Source of the DNA: Brachypterus glaber
Taxonomy: Eukaryota; Arthropoda; Insecta; Coleoptera; Kateretidae
Direction of reading: 5' to 3'
Length of the DNA: 64,000 nt
Assembly (NCBI GenBank): GCA_958510825.1
Contig: OY294046.1
Coordinates: 52,601,664 to 52,665,663, forward strand
How positions within the stretch are numbered: the first letter of the stretch is position 1; each line of letters starts with the position of its first letter. The notes beneath the pieces are model-generated. The model saw nothing but the letters and a program-made list of their open reading frames with translations. It was not told where the DNA came from and searched no databases. Positions 34,851-46,574 of the stretch are shown in pieces. A program made the translations under genes and the position numbers.

Positions 34851-35010
34851 GATACCCTACCGATAAATCATTCTGCCCTCCTTAGTTAAAACGTCCTAAC
34901 ATTTTTGCCATTTTGGGCTTATCTGCATATACTCGTTGTTCTATGCCATATTTATCTATTCAACAGGATTCCCACCAGTCAGGGAAAACAGGAAAGTCAG
35001 GAAAAAGTCA
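34851..35010 (+). repeat. Dispersed repeat, copy 1
   Basis: CTTAGTTAAAACGTCCTAAC, GGCTTATCTGCATATAC, TTGTTCTATGCCA and CACCAGTCAGGGAAA recur in the same order at 51949-52101. The open frames through it are not conserved. Confidence 0.7.
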
Positions 35011-35331
35011 GTCAAATGGATAAAAAAACGTTGAAAATTGTCTGTAATTTATGTATAAGTGAAAAATTTAATGGGCTTGAAACCTTATTTTTTTCTTTTT
35101 GAGGAAACAAAATTATGTGCCAAATTTAAAAATTATCAGAAGATTCTAACCACTGCCAAAAATCTGCCAAATTTGTCCCGAACACTAAAGTTTAAAAATT
35201 TCTACCACAAACAGTAAACAAACATTTTTACAATGTATCAAACCGACATGAATTTATTTTTATCCAATACATACAGATAATAAGACAATTACCAGCTTTA
35301 TTTTAAATAGATAAACTCAATAATAACCCCC
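35011..35331. other. Spacer left of the long-TIR transposon
   Basis: AT-rich. The last four bases before the element are CCCC, matched by CCCC just after its right end. Confidence 0.4.
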
Positions 35332-38300
35332 CACGGCGTATCCAAAAGGGATTTATCTAAAATTTTCACCTCCATCAACAATTCTTATAAATTCTTATTA
35401 AGTGATCAAATACGAACAAAAAAAACCAAAAATTAAAATAATCGTGGGAAAAAATTTAAAGTTATGACAAAAAACGTTTAAAATACAGGCCTAAAACTGG
35501 GCCTTAATTTGAAATTTATTTCAAATTGGCTGAAATTTTTAAAAAACATTACTTATGAGGTATTTTTTATTCAGTTTAAACTTTAACAAAATCTCACTTT
35601 TCTAAGACCTTCATAATGGGTCTAAACGCCATAAAACCGGCACTTTTTTTAGTTTTTGGGCAATACTGGCGCTTAGACCCGTTTTCTGAAAAAAAGTCAA
35701 AGGACATATTTTCTTAACTGTTTTATTGGCTGTAAAATGCTGTTTTAATTTTTAAAATCTTTAAATAAACAAAAAAGTTATGCATCTCCAAAGGCGACAA
35801 AAAGTCGTGAAAACATGTACAAATTGTGTAGTGTTTTATAAATCCTCCTATAGTGCCTATATGGCAAATGTTATCAAAATTTTCTATTAGACAAACTAAT
35901 TGACTATGAATTAGGCTACAAAAGTTTTTTTTTATTTGTAAAATCGGTTTAAAAATAAAAAAGTTATGTACTAATGTCGCTGAATAAGTACATAGTTTAT
36001 AAATTAGCTAAGCCTCCCTTATAATTTTTTAGACACAATAAAATTATGATTATTTTTATTTAATAGTAAATAATAAGGCAAATTAATAAAAGAAAGAATC
36101 GGATTTTTTTTTATTTATAAAGTACAGAAAAGGTTCGTAAACTCAAAAAAGCAAACAGTATGTTAAATTACTTTTATATAACTTAATAATTAAATAAATG
36201 CATTTTTTTACCTAATAATAATTTAAAAAAAATAAAATGAATTAATTAAAAAAAGAAACTGTTATTATTAATGGTTTGAAAAAGTAGTCAAGTACGTCGT
36301 TACTAATTACATAACTTTCTTGTTAGACAAAAACAACTGCTATTTTATAATAGATGATTTTCTCAAAAAATACGACAAAAAAATCCTCGCCAAGATATTC
36401 ATATAAACAAGCTAGTCATTTAAACCCTTTAATTTGACAGGCAGTCAGGCGGACGGACAGATAGACAAACACACAGATATTTATGTATTTTTAGGTCGAT
36501 CAAAATACTTTTTGTTTAGGAGAAAGTAAAAAAGCGCCATATTAAAAAGGCACAAAGCTTACGTAAGCCTAAATTGAAAATATTTCAAAAATAACATTTC
36601 TCCACGGATAATGACAAAGAAAACTAGGTATTTAAACAAAAACAAGATTAAGATATACCACAATAGATACCGTTTTTAAAGAGTAAAAAAATATTAAAAG
36701 GGTTATTAACTGTGCTTACTGAAAACATTTAAAGGTTATTGCAATTAAATTCTAGTAATGCTCGCATCAGTTGGTCAATAAAATTTGGATGTTTATGATG
36801 ACGTTTAAACCGTGACCAAACTTGTCTAAATTTGGCATGTGAACTTTCTATTGCCTGTCCGTTAAATGGCCCTAGGCTCATATTTTTTTCTTTTATAAAT
36901 TGTGCGAGGTGATCAAAAATAAGATGTAATTTGGGTGTTACATTTATATCTAAGTCAAAGAATGTTTGTTTAAAGTTGAGAATGTTTTTTTCAAAATTGT
37001 CTTCCAAAACAGGAATTTAATAATTCTTCAAATGCCTTAAAAGCGGCCACATACTTCAATGTAAAGAGAGAACCAATTCTTCTTAATTGATCAACCCCCC
37101 GTAACAGTTTAAGGCATTTATTCCCATCATATTTTTTGCGATTCAGCAAGGATATTTAGAACTATGCGGACCCAAACCAAGAAGTATATTAGCCATTTTT
37201 AAGTCAACTGTAAATACAGTGGGAAAACTTATATCTGATATATCGGTTAGATCCAATAAATTCAAAAACTTTTTAAATATTAAAATGATTTTCCTTGATA
37301 TGATGTCCAATTCCTATCATTTGTATTTTATTAACTCCTGCTTCCTTTTCATTTTTTGGGGCTATATCTTTAAACATAGGCTGGAAACTGATTGTTATTT
37401 TTAAAAAACCACCACCATTGTCTATTCCTAACTTAAGCATACGAGGCTCAGCTTTATATTCACGTCTAATTGAAATGCATTCCAAATATCCCCGAACGTT
37501 GTTACAAAAAATTATTGGAACAGATTTGAATTCATCCTCATTAGTATAAAATTCAGCTTCTTTAATTGAAAAAAAACTTAATATTTCATTTTTATTTTCA
37601 ATAACTTCTTTTGCAATTTTGGAGGGAAATGCATTTCTTGAAACTCCTAGTCCTTTTAAACCACTTAAAATTGAATTTGTAGCTCTGTAACTGATTCCAG
37701 CTTTATTTTTTAAACTTATAATTGCTTTTGGTAAATTACTTTAGCTCTTTTCAATTTTGGTTTCTTTAATTTTAATAAACTTAAAGGCCGTCTATTAATG
37801 CGTTTTAAACTTATAACAGATGATTTGGAGCTAGGTGGAAGTTTAGATATTATATTTGCAGCAAGAATTTCTTTTTGTTCCGAATTTCCGGTGAGTTGTT
37901 CAATATTTAAAAGTTTCGTAGTTATGTTGCATATGTGATTTATACCTTTTTGTATTATTGTAAGGCACTTATCGCAGCGATTTTTAAGTTGTATTGGCTC
38001 CAAGAGGGTTGATGTCATTGGTGTTTTAGAGGCAGAGGTTGTATTTAAAAGTAGAGTTGGATTTAAATCTGTCAAATTATTGGGCTGATTTATGGAGGAT
38101 TCCGAAGCAATCTCACACATTAAACAGGAACAGTTTTCGTCTATTGATCTTACATTTTTTAGTGTTGAGAAAGGAAGTCGAAAATCAAAAATATGTAGTT
38201 CTTCACTTGAAATTCCTTTTTCTTTATTTTGAATTATCATTCGACACGATGCACAAAAAGTCCAAACATTGGGTAGAATATCGGAGTATATGTCATATTC

Positions 38301-39304
38301 TTCAAAAATTGGCTTACAATATATTTTTATTAAATTTATTCCCTTTTTGAAATCTTTAGGTAGAGGTCGAAGATTTTTTGTCTTCCGAAAACAAATTACA
38401 CAAACTTTACTACGATTTTTTGAATGCATGATGTAAATTCATGCAAATTAAAAAAAAAAATACATAAACCGAATTTTGTTGTTACTCAAACACTTAAAAC
38501 TGTCACATTTTATGTAATTAGTTTCTAAGGTGTCTAGATTTCATATTTATACATTTCCTGTCATTGTAAAATAATATCTGAGCACTCTTGATATTCTCTT
38601 GTTTTTTTTTTAAGTGCGGCTTAGCTGATTTATAAACTATGTATTTATTAGGCGACATTTATTGCTATATAACTTTTTTATTTTTAAACCGATTTTAAAA
38701 ATTAAAAAGCGCCTTTGTAGCCTAATTCATAGTCAATTAGTTTGTCTTATAAAAATTTTTGATAAAATTTGCTATATAGGCACTATAGGAGGATTTATGA
38801 AACCCTACACAATTTGTGCATGTTTTCACGACTTTTTGTCGCCTTTGGAGATGCATAACTTTTTTGTTTATTTACCGATTTTAAACATTAAAACAGCATT
38901 TTACAGCCAATAAAACAGTTAAGAAAATATGTCCTTTGACTTTTTTTCAGAAAACGAGTCTAAGCGCCAATATTGCCCAAAAACTAAAAAAACTGCCGGT
39001 TTTATGGCGTTTAGACCCATTATGAAGGTCTTAGAAAAGTGATATTTTGTTAATGTTTATACTGAATAAAAAATACCTTATAAGTAATGTTTTTTAAAAA
39101 TTTCAGCCAATTTGAAATAAATTTCAAATTAAGGCCCAGTTTTAGGCCTCTATTTTAAACGTTTATTGTCATAATTTTAAATTTTTTCCCACGATTATTT
39201 TAATTTTTGGTTTTTTTTGTTCGTATTTGACCACTTAATAAGAATTTATAAGAATTGTTGATGGAGGTGAAAATTTTAGATAAATCCCTTTTGGATACGC
39301 CGTG
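35332..39304 (-). mobile_element. 4-kb DNA transposon with about 700-bp terminal inverted repeats
   Basis: The left TIR (35332-36030) and right TIR (38608-39304) are long, closely matching inverted repeats starting CACGGCGTATCCAAAAGGG. CCCC at 35328-35331 and 39305-39308 could be a 4-bp target duplication. The interior carries a decayed minus-strand gene (36732-38429). The TIRs contain a subterminal hairpin (GGGTCTAAACGCC / GGCGCTTAGACCC, 35619-35684). CAC...GTG ends plus a 4-bp duplication recall the CMC group (Chapaev-like) of transposons; that placement is inference. A second element at 48571-50219 carries a short relative of the same gene. Confidence 0.85.
36732..38429 (-). pseudogene. 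Zn-finger / RNase H-like transposase-type gene, frameshifted
   Basis: Read 5'-3' on the minus strand. Segment 1 (38429-37719) starts with an N-terminal Cys finger, K-V-C-V-I-C-F-R-K...T-F-C-A-S-C, a second C-x2-C at mid-length and a basic C terminus. Segment 2 (about 37740-37273, another frame) contains L-G-I-D-N-G-G-G-F-L-K-I, the likely first acidic position of an RNase H fold. Segment 3 reads D-L-K-M-A-N-I-L-L-G-L-G-P-H-S-S-K-Y-P-C. Segment 4 (37140-36732, one more shift) reads V-T-P-K-L-H...G-Q-A-I-E-S-S-H-A-K-F. I recognise this order from widespread uncharacterised arthropod and cnidarian repeat proteins. At least three frame breaks and a deletion after Y-P-C make this copy dead. Position between TIRs argues it is the transposase. 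Confidence 0.75.
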
Positions 39305-39465
39305 CCCCGCGTGGCTTTTACTTTATTGAGTGGATAATTATTTTACCCACTCAACTGTAACTTGTCAAATTATTTTCTTGTAAATGTCATTAAAAATTTT
39401 AATAAAAATATGAATTTCTAAGCTATTTATTGGATAAAACCTTGTATGGCACTCATGCGTAAACC
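39305..39465. other. Spacer right of the transposon
   Basis: Begins with the CCCC duplication; AGTGGATAATTATTTTACCCACT at about 39328-39350 is a short inverted repeat. Confidence 0.35.
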
Positions 39466-39535
39466 GATATTGCCCTCTCGAAAATTAACCTGCTTGGCTG
39501 ACGCCTCGCAGGTTAATTTTCTGATGAGCAATATC
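39466..39535. repeat. 70-bp hairpin
   Basis: GATATTGC...GAAAATTAACCTGC pairs with GCAGGTTAATTTTC...GCAATATC around a 14-nt loop (TTGGCTGACGCCTC). Confidence 0.75.
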
Positions 39536-39632
39536 TTACTACCCACTAGTACCATAAAAAACTATTATTTAATAAGTTCTTAGAATTATAATTATTAGAA
39601 TGCATTAAATAAAAATAATAATTATTAATAAT

Positions 39633-39725
39633 AATGATTTAACTAAAACAAAATGAGCTAAGCGCCAAATATTTAGGAGCTCTTATTTGGCGCTTAGCTC
39701 GTTTTCTTTTTTTAGTTAATTCATT
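39633..39725. repeat. Palindrome with GAGCTAAGCGCCAAATA arms
   Basis: AATGATTTAACTAAAAC...GAGCTAAGCGCCAAATA pairs with TATTTGGCGCTTAGCTC...TTAGTTAATTCATT. The TAAGCGCCA word is shared with the hairpin inside the TIRs of the adjacent transposon. Confidence 0.75.
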
Positions 39726-40359
39726 TTAATATTATGAATAAATATTGAAAAGCATTAAATAAAAATAAATTAAGTCCGGTTTTATACATTTTTTAAAGGT
39801 TTGTTTAGCGTCAGCGGGAAATGTTGGCGGATTTTCGGCACGGGTTAGAATCTTTTGATCATTTTGAAATTTGCCACATAATTTTGTATGCTCAATAGAA
39901 AAAAAATAACATTTGAAGCCCTTAAAACTTTTCACTTATACAAAAATTAAAGAATTTTTAACGATTTTTTACGATTTATGGGTAATACACTAATTTTAGG
40001 ACCCTAAGAAAAGTTTGATCACCCTCATATTTTCAGAATTTTCTAGTTACACCTAAATAAAAATTTTAAGATAATAAAAAAATATAAGGTCCACCCTAAT
40101 GCACAATTTATACCCTGGCAGACTCGTCATTTTCAATAGGGAAGCGACACAAATAATAATAATAATAATAATAATAGTAATTTTTTATTCTTCTAAACTA
40201 AAAGATTCCAAAGTAAAATAATTTTAAGAAATAGTATTTTAGGCATTTTTACGTTTTAATTATTGTAAATTAATATTCGATAGTTTTATTTATTTTTAGT
40301 GACAATGATTTTTTTACACATACAAAAAGTATAAAATTTTCAAAAAATAACTCAAAAAT
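39726..40359. other. Spacer with AAT microsatellite and a solo palindrome arm
   Basis: 40155-40180 is (AAT)n. 40112-40143 (TATACCCTGGCAGACTCGTC and ATTTTCAATAGG) matches, reversed, one arm of the palindrome at 55976-56109. Confidence 0.5.
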
Positions 40360-40894
40360 TACACCGGCCCACAAAAAAAAGTTTTTTTCTGAGTCTTGGA
40401 TTCCAATATAATATTCCTATATATTTTTTCACGCTAAAACTGAATCCGCAATCAGTTTAACCCCTACACGTCAGGATTTTGACATAACCTCAAAAACCAC
40501 TCGAAAAACTACTGAAACCACTAAAATCATCTACTCCATACCACTTTCACCCCCTTCCTCCAAATTCGTAACCTCATAATCTCCTAACCTCGGAATACCA
40601 TTAGTCCATAACCTCAAAACCCCGTAACCTGATGATATGATATTATGACGTTAGGAGATTATGGGGTTCTGGGATCATAGAATTAGCAATTTGGGGACAG
40701 GGGGGTGACAGTGGTATGGCATAGATGATTTTAGCGGTTTCAGTAGTTTTGCGGTTGTTTTTTGAGGTTATGTCAAAATCCTGACGTGTAGTGGTAAAAC
40801 GGATTGCGGATTCAGTTTCAGCGGGAAAAAATACACAGGAATATCATATTGGAATCCAAGACTCAGAAAAAAACTTTTTTTTTTTGTGTGTTAT
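40360..40894. mobile_element. Palindromic element with GGCCCAC ends and GCTGAA core
   Basis: Left TACACCGGCCCACAAAAAAA; right TTTTTTTGTGTGTTA. Cores: CACGCTAAAACTGAATCCGC (40431-40450) and its mirror GCGGATTCAGTTTCAGCGGG (40806-40825). Further paired landmarks are GAGTCTTGGATTCCAATAT, CCTACACGTCAGGATTTTG and CATAATCTCCTAAC. Non-coding. Confidence 0.8.
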
Positions 40895-40987
40895 TTATTT
40901 TTGCAATTTTGGTGAAGGCGCGCAACAATTAACATTGCAACACAAAGTTTTATTCTATCAATACACATTTTTTTAATTTTACTATTA

Positions 40988-41549
40988 TTAGGGGGAGATT
41001 ACCATGAATGAGTCACTTTCTTTTAAACAGCTGTCAAAATTTTTAATATTTTATACATATTTTTTTAGTTATCATATTTGAAAATAAAAGAAAACAAACC
41101 AAGTGTTAAAACTGAATAATTATCACCAAATTATTTCCAAAAGTACAAGCATTTAAGAAAAAAAACGTTCCTTTTCAAGAGCACGGTATTTTTGAATGGG
41201 ACAAAAATCTAAAATTGATATTAGAAATAACTAATCATGAAAATATCTAGCTAGCTATTACAAAAATAAACCTATAATGTCATTTTATGACAACAAAAAA
41301 AGCTGTTAGTGTTAAATTATATTTTTTCCTTGTGACTTTCGTCAATAAAATCGTTCAAAATTATTGAATAAAATACTTTTGACTTAGTATAACCCAGATG
41401 CCTAAACTTTGCCATTTTTTATTATTTTTTTACTGCATATCTGGGGCGATTTAAGCTTGTAACAAAAACCAAAAACCATGAAGCATAGCTCAAAAACAGG
41501 CATTGTCCCTTATAGTAGTATGTCCCACTCATAGTGATTTTCCTCTACC
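40988..41549. mobile_element. Possible diverged TIR element
   Basis: AGGGGGAGATTACCATGAATG near 40990 and CACTCATAGTGATTTTCCTC near 41526 are imperfect inverted ends; the interior is AT-rich and non-coding. Confidence 0.35.
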
Positions 41550-42505
41550 TTTTAATTAAAATACGAAAAAGTTATCGATAACAAGGAAGATCCTACATCC
41601 TCAGAGAACTTTTAAATATGACTGCCGCGGCTCACCGTTGAAGTTGTATATTGGCTCTTTTCTCTAAAAAAATGAATACCGAATAAATATATTGTTGCGA
41701 GTATGGACTTCTAAAAATAATATTTATTTATTTACTATTTATAGTATAGATTTATTCCCCGAAGTATAAGTTTCGGATCAAAGTTTAAACAAGTATAAGG
41801 AGAAAGTTATGTATACACGATGGCCTAATTTTCAAGTTTAAAGTTCAAATACGTTTTAAATCCCCTTTTACATAACACACCCACACAATTTTCTTCCTAA
41901 AATTTAAGTCAGTGTCAACATTCGGTAACGTCAGTGGCGGACTGGGTCCTTAAGGTTATATTGGAAAATTTGCATACACGGCGTTGCAGTCTTTTGGCAT
42001 TAAATAAAGGGTATGACTCTACATCACAAAACATAAAAAACCAGCATAGGAACCTAGGTCCGCAAATGAACCCTAAGAGAGTTAAGACCCTTTAAAATTG
42101 TACTAAAAATAAGGTTTTTAATTAATAACTCTGGTACCCCTTGAGCTAGAGCGACGAGGTTTTGCAGGTATACTAGTATTAATAAGGGCAATAAGTTTAT
42201 GTTAATTTTTTTTTTAATCTATCCAAAGGCATGATAAATGTGTAAGGCTTAACACATTTTTGCCCCAAACCTTAATTTCGCAAAAATTAGCAATTGTTTT
42301 TAGCTCAAAGCATTCTAGTTATCTTGATCACAAAATTTTCCCGACACACCTACTCATATGATTGTTTCTTTCTGGAAATCAGCTTTTTTATTATTACATA
42401 ACGTCAAATGGCGATCTAGCCAGTTCGGCTCTGTAGTTTTTTCTCTTTCATTAAAATGAATTAGAAAAGTTAGTTCCAATTACCGAACATTAAATAAATA
42501 TAATT
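41550..42505. other. Spacer, no gene seen
   Basis: 42220-42300 (GTGTAAGGCTTAACACATTTTTGCCCC) resembles the interior of the element at 14577-14970. No coding motif. Confidence 0.35.
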
Positions 42506-42563
42506 TAACTGTCCCTGCTACCCCTTCCTTGCACGGGCACGGAATGGGTAACAGGGACAGTTA
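42506..42563. repeat. 58-bp hairpin
   Basis: TAACTGTCCCTGCTACCC mirrors GGGTAACAGGGACAGTTA; the inner TTCCTTGC/GCACGGAA also pair. Confidence 0.75.
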
Positions 42564-42669
42564 GTATTGGGTATTTATTAAGTATAGGGTAAATCTTCTG
42601 TATGAGGCAATTATATTTTTTATCCCTGCATATCGTAGTAGATAATAATAAAAAGTCCAAACCGATTTT

Positions 42670-43255
42670 CGATTGAATCACTATTGTATTAAGCATAAAA
42701 AAGAACTTTCTAACCTAGTCATAAAGAAAAATCTAAAACCCTTCAGTGTAACGTTTAAGGCTATGCCGTGAATTAGCTATAAGTAGTACAAAAAAATATA
42801 TGACACAAAAAATTTTCTAGATTGGGTCCTCTTTATTTTCATATCAAAAGTTTTTTGTTTAAGGATACACCGATCTTGAGATATTTTAAAAAGTCTGTTT
42901 TTTGTGAAAAATAAGTTAAAAAAATGACAGTTCCAAATCGAGTTCAATGTCGCTATGTTTGGACTTTTCATCAATCACCATTGTATTAAGCATAAAAAAG
43001 AACTTCCTAACCGAGTCATAAAGAAAAATCTAAAACCCTTCAATGTAACGTTTAAGGCGATGCCGTGAATTAGCTATAAGTCGTACAAAAAAATATATAA
43101 TACACAAAAAATGTTCTAGATTGGGTCCTCTTTATTTTCATATCAAAAGTTTTATGTTCTAGGGTACACCGATCTTGACATATTTTAAAAAGACTGTTTT
43201 TGTAAAAAATAAGTTAAAAGTGATAGTTCCAAATCGAGTTCAATGTCGCAAAATT
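42670..43255 (+). repeat. Tandem duplication, period about 297 bp
   Basis: TTGTATTAAGCATAAAAAAG at 42684 recurs at 42981, followed in both by GAGTCATAAAGAAAAATC-like, GATGCCGTGAATTAGCTA and CCAAATCGAGTTCAATGTCG. Copies differ by scattered substitutions and small gaps. Non-coding. Confidence 0.8.
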
Positions 43256-43563
43256 ATTTATTTGCCTTATATACCTAATAAACAAAAAATCTAAACTCCT
43301 TGAATTATTTCCAGGTAAAGCCTCTTTTATTAACTTGAAGACTGGACTATAACTGGAAATACGCCAGGTACTGCTTATTAATAATAATAATTACGAAATA
43401 AGTTGTTGTATAATGAGCATCAAACCTCATCTAGGATTAACTTCTTGTCCCACTTCTTTGTAGTGAGCGTAGTATATACTCTTAAATTAATTACACTTTT
43501 TATATTTAACTATTTAAAGACAGGTATTGGAATAATCTAAATTGGGAATGATAATATTAGTGC

Positions 43564-43813
43564 TTAACACGTTCGCGACGAAGGTGTTTTCGGTAAAACT
43601 CAACTACACAATTGTTTGTATTTTATTAACATCGTATATAATCCATATTTTCGGCCGAATGCGGAAACCCTGGTACACCGATGTATATAAATTATATGTA
43701 TAGTCATAAATCCAATATCGTAAGTATAAGTGACAAGCAGTGGATTTAAAGGCGTATAGAAACTGAATTAAACCGTGTACCACCGGTGGTGCACGTTGTC
43801 TCGAACGTGTTAA
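43564..43813. mobile_element. TTAA-bounded 250-bp element
   Basis: TTAACACGTTCGCGACGAAG and its counterpart ACGTTGTCTCGAACGTGTTAA are inverted ends including TTAA on both sides. The interior is non-coding. Fits a miniature piggyBac-like element (inference from the TTAA target and ends). Confidence 0.6.
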
Positions 43814-44329
43814 ATATTATAAAATTTTAAAACCAAAAAGTATAATAAATGTAGGTACCTACTTCTACATTAATAGTTTTTTTTTCTACAAGGAAAAACC
43901 TTGGAAAAACTAAATGCTGTTGTTTTTAATTATTTAAATTTAAAGTTGGTTGGATTTTTTTTAAATAAATGTATAAAAAGAACTGTATTTACATAAAAAA
44001 TTACTCTTTAATTTAAAGCTAAGTGTAATACAAACAATTATTTATATCACAAAATAGCCATTATACTTATGAGCGGTCGGTTATAATGCATTTAAATTAC
44101 CTTATTAATTGACCTTGCTATCTTAAAATAACGTAAACGTACGTTTACGTAACCCTCGACGTAACAGAATTTATCAAAAATGAGTTATTTAATTAAATGT
44201 AGGAACACCGAGAAAAATAGGCTTAATACAAAAAGTTCTTTTCCTTTGTAAAAATGCATATTTTTAATCAACGCAGCAAACAAAGATGATTATTTACTTG
44301 TGAAAAATAACCTTGTGTAGATTTTTTCT
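43814..44329. other. AT-rich spacer with a perfect 20-nt palindrome
   Basis: 44131-44150 is ACGTAAACGT/ACGTTTACGT with no loop. Nothing else recognised. Confidence 0.5.
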
Positions 44330-44600
44330 TGAATAGTATTCAGATTCACTTTCAGCAACATCAAAAACCCCTGTATAGCAATTTTCAAATTCTTCTAAAA
44401 AAAAAATATTTTCCCCATTTGCCCCCTTTGGGGCATCCCGATGTTCACCAAAAACAATTCCGAGCGAGAACTTTCGGTAACATACCTGTATGCCAAATTT
44501 CAAGTCTCTAGCTTAAAGCGTTCTTAAGTTATCGTGCACACAAAATTTCCCTGACAGACCGATCGACCGATTGACTGACAATTTCAAAATGGGAAAGCAA
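44330..44600 (-). repeat. Reverse copy of the composite repeat at 3820-4210
   Basis: Minus strand: TTGTCAGTCAATCGGTCGATC, AAGAACGCTTTAAGCTAGAG, GGCATACAGGTATGTTACC, CTCGCTCGGAATTG, ending in GTTGCTGAAAGTGAATCTG (44341-44360). Same order as the plus-strand copy. Confidence 0.75.
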
Positions 44601-44879
44601 AATAGACCTTTAGGGTCTTTAAGTTGTCTCAAAGCGGTATACCGCCTCATAGAACCAATCAGGTCAGATTGTAATTTTATCTTTATTTCTCTCTAACAAT
44701 ATTTTCTTTTTTTACAGGAATTTTGGGCTACTAAAAAGGAAGCCCTGTCCTAAAACTTAAATATGCCTCCATACAGATCAGATTGTTGACCTCTATTCAT
44801 GTAAGTAGTTTATATATAATATATTTTTTTTAATTTAATATTTCCATAAATTACAGTCACGGAAAGCCCAAAATAAGCT

Positions 44880-45355
44880 TCCCAACAAGCATTTGTCAAG
44901 CGGCCGCTGATGTGAAAGTAATAGCAAACGATCATCGCATTATGCTTTTGGTACCACGTTAGCCCGAATAATCGAATTTTGTCTCTAATGTGCGAATGGG
45001 GCGGCCGACCAGGGGATTTTAGTTAATGCGGTAAATCAAGAGGCGCCAAAACCGGTTGACAAATGCGACAATTGACCTTCAGTTTGACTCACTTAATACT
45101 ATAGTTAATTGTATTGTTTTAGCATTTTGGCCTAAATGTTAATAATGGTTATTAATTTTTATTAATTTTCAATATTTGTACTTTTTTCTTTTTTCTTAGT
45201 TTTTATTCTCTTATTTAGTTAATGTAATTCAAATTTTATTTTTTTGTATATTGTCCTGTAAATGGATGCTTCTGTTGGGCAATAAAGAATATTATTATTT
45301 ATCACTTGCCGACTTGCGGCCGTCAGCTGGCCGCGAGAGAATTGTTTGCTGGGTT
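44880..45355. mobile_element. GC-rich inverted ends around a LINE-type 3' tail
   Basis: CCCAACAAGCATTTGTCAAGC-GGCCGCTGA at left and CGGCCGTCAGCTGGCCGCGAG...GTTTGCTGGGTT at right are diverged inverted ends. Between them 45100-45300 has the look of a LINE 3' end (TGTCCTGTAAATGGATGC, GGCAATAAAGAATATTATTATT). Nested insertion is inferred. Confidence 0.4.
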
Positions 45356-45459
45356 TTGACTTATACTAAAAGGCCCTCAATTATTTTTTATACATAGTTT
45401 CTAGATACATGCTTAGGCATAGACCACAGTGTTTAGGTTACAAACAAAATTTAATTAAT

Positions 45460-45725
45460 TACAGAGGCACACTAAAAAAAAAATTGTGCCCCAGAGGTGC
45501 GATATATACATTACATGTATTTTTGCAGCTGATCACGAATCCGATGTCAGTTTTGAGTCAGTTTTAAATCCGCCGGTTTTCAACTGTTTTTTTTTTAGGT
45601 TATTTTGAAAAGCTGACCTGATTTGTGAAAACTGACATCGAAATCGTGTTCAGCGGTCAAAAATAGATAGGAATGTATATGTCGCACCTCTGGAACAGAT
45701 GATTACTTTTTGTGTGCCATTACAG
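45460..45725. mobile_element. Palindromic element with GGCACAC ends and GCTGA core
   Basis: TTACAGAGGCACACTAAAAA mirrors TTTTTGTGTGCCATTACAG. Cores: GCAGCTGATCACGAATCCG (45525-45543) and, reversed, CGAAATCGTGTTCAGCGGTC (45639-45658). GATGTCAGTTTT adjoins both cores. The small open frame crossing the right end is not a gene. Confidence 0.75.
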
Positions 45726-46571
45726 TGTGGAAAGGAAATTTTTCAGGCGAGTGGGAAGGTTTACGAAGGAGCCGTCAGGCGAATGAGAAAACCGCACGAG
45801 TGTAAGAAATACACTTTCCAACGAGTTATGTACATTATTTTTCCCACGATCCCGAAAAAATATAAAGTTCTTAATTTAATAATATTTTCTAATTTTTAAT
45901 ATTTATTTCGAGAATTTTTGAGAAAATCAAAGCACAAAATAGATTACAAATTTATATATAGGTTTTTTTCGTTGGGATTGCACTTTCTTACACTGACGTA
46001 CACTTTTCATCCAACCAAATAAGTACTGAATTTGTTCCTTAATTTTTAAACATGACAAAGAACGTGTTCAACTGTAAAGTGCAAAAGTGCAGGAACCAAC
46101 GAACATACCTACCTTATGTATGTCAAGCAGGAAATATGATTTTTATTTACTTTAAGTTTTCTTGGCTTTACATTTATTACAATATTATATTGTATATAAT
46201 ATAATATTGTTAGCTGTTTAATGGGTTGCCTACAAGCGCAAATCAAGGCAAACTTGACAGTTTGCTAATTCGGTTAGATTTCTGGGGGTATGCTGCCATA
46301 TAAGACAATAAAATTGTAGTGTTTTACATTTCATAAGGAAAAGCCGTGTATATTGATCTTTTTATAAACTTATAACTAACACAAATTAAGTAATTTTTAT
46401 AAAATTTAGACATTAATAAAACATCTTAAGTGATTTCTGTTTTAATAATATAATAATAATACATAAAATAATTAACAATAATAAAACTACCAAAAATTAA
46501 TTAAAATAACAAAATAAAAAAATAAAAAAATATACATATATATATAACTAAAATAAAAATAAAAATAAAAA
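45726..46571. other. Spacer and A-rich tail
   Basis: 46178-46210 is a TA-rich palindrome; 46440-46570 is AAT/AAAAT-rich and may be the tail of the adjacent retroelement remnant. Confidence 0.4.
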
Positions 46572-46574
46572 TGA

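Noticed and set aside
35332..39304. Assigning the transposon firmly to Chapaev
   Set aside because: CAC ends and a 4-bp flank fit, but the protein motifs could not be compared with that family here.
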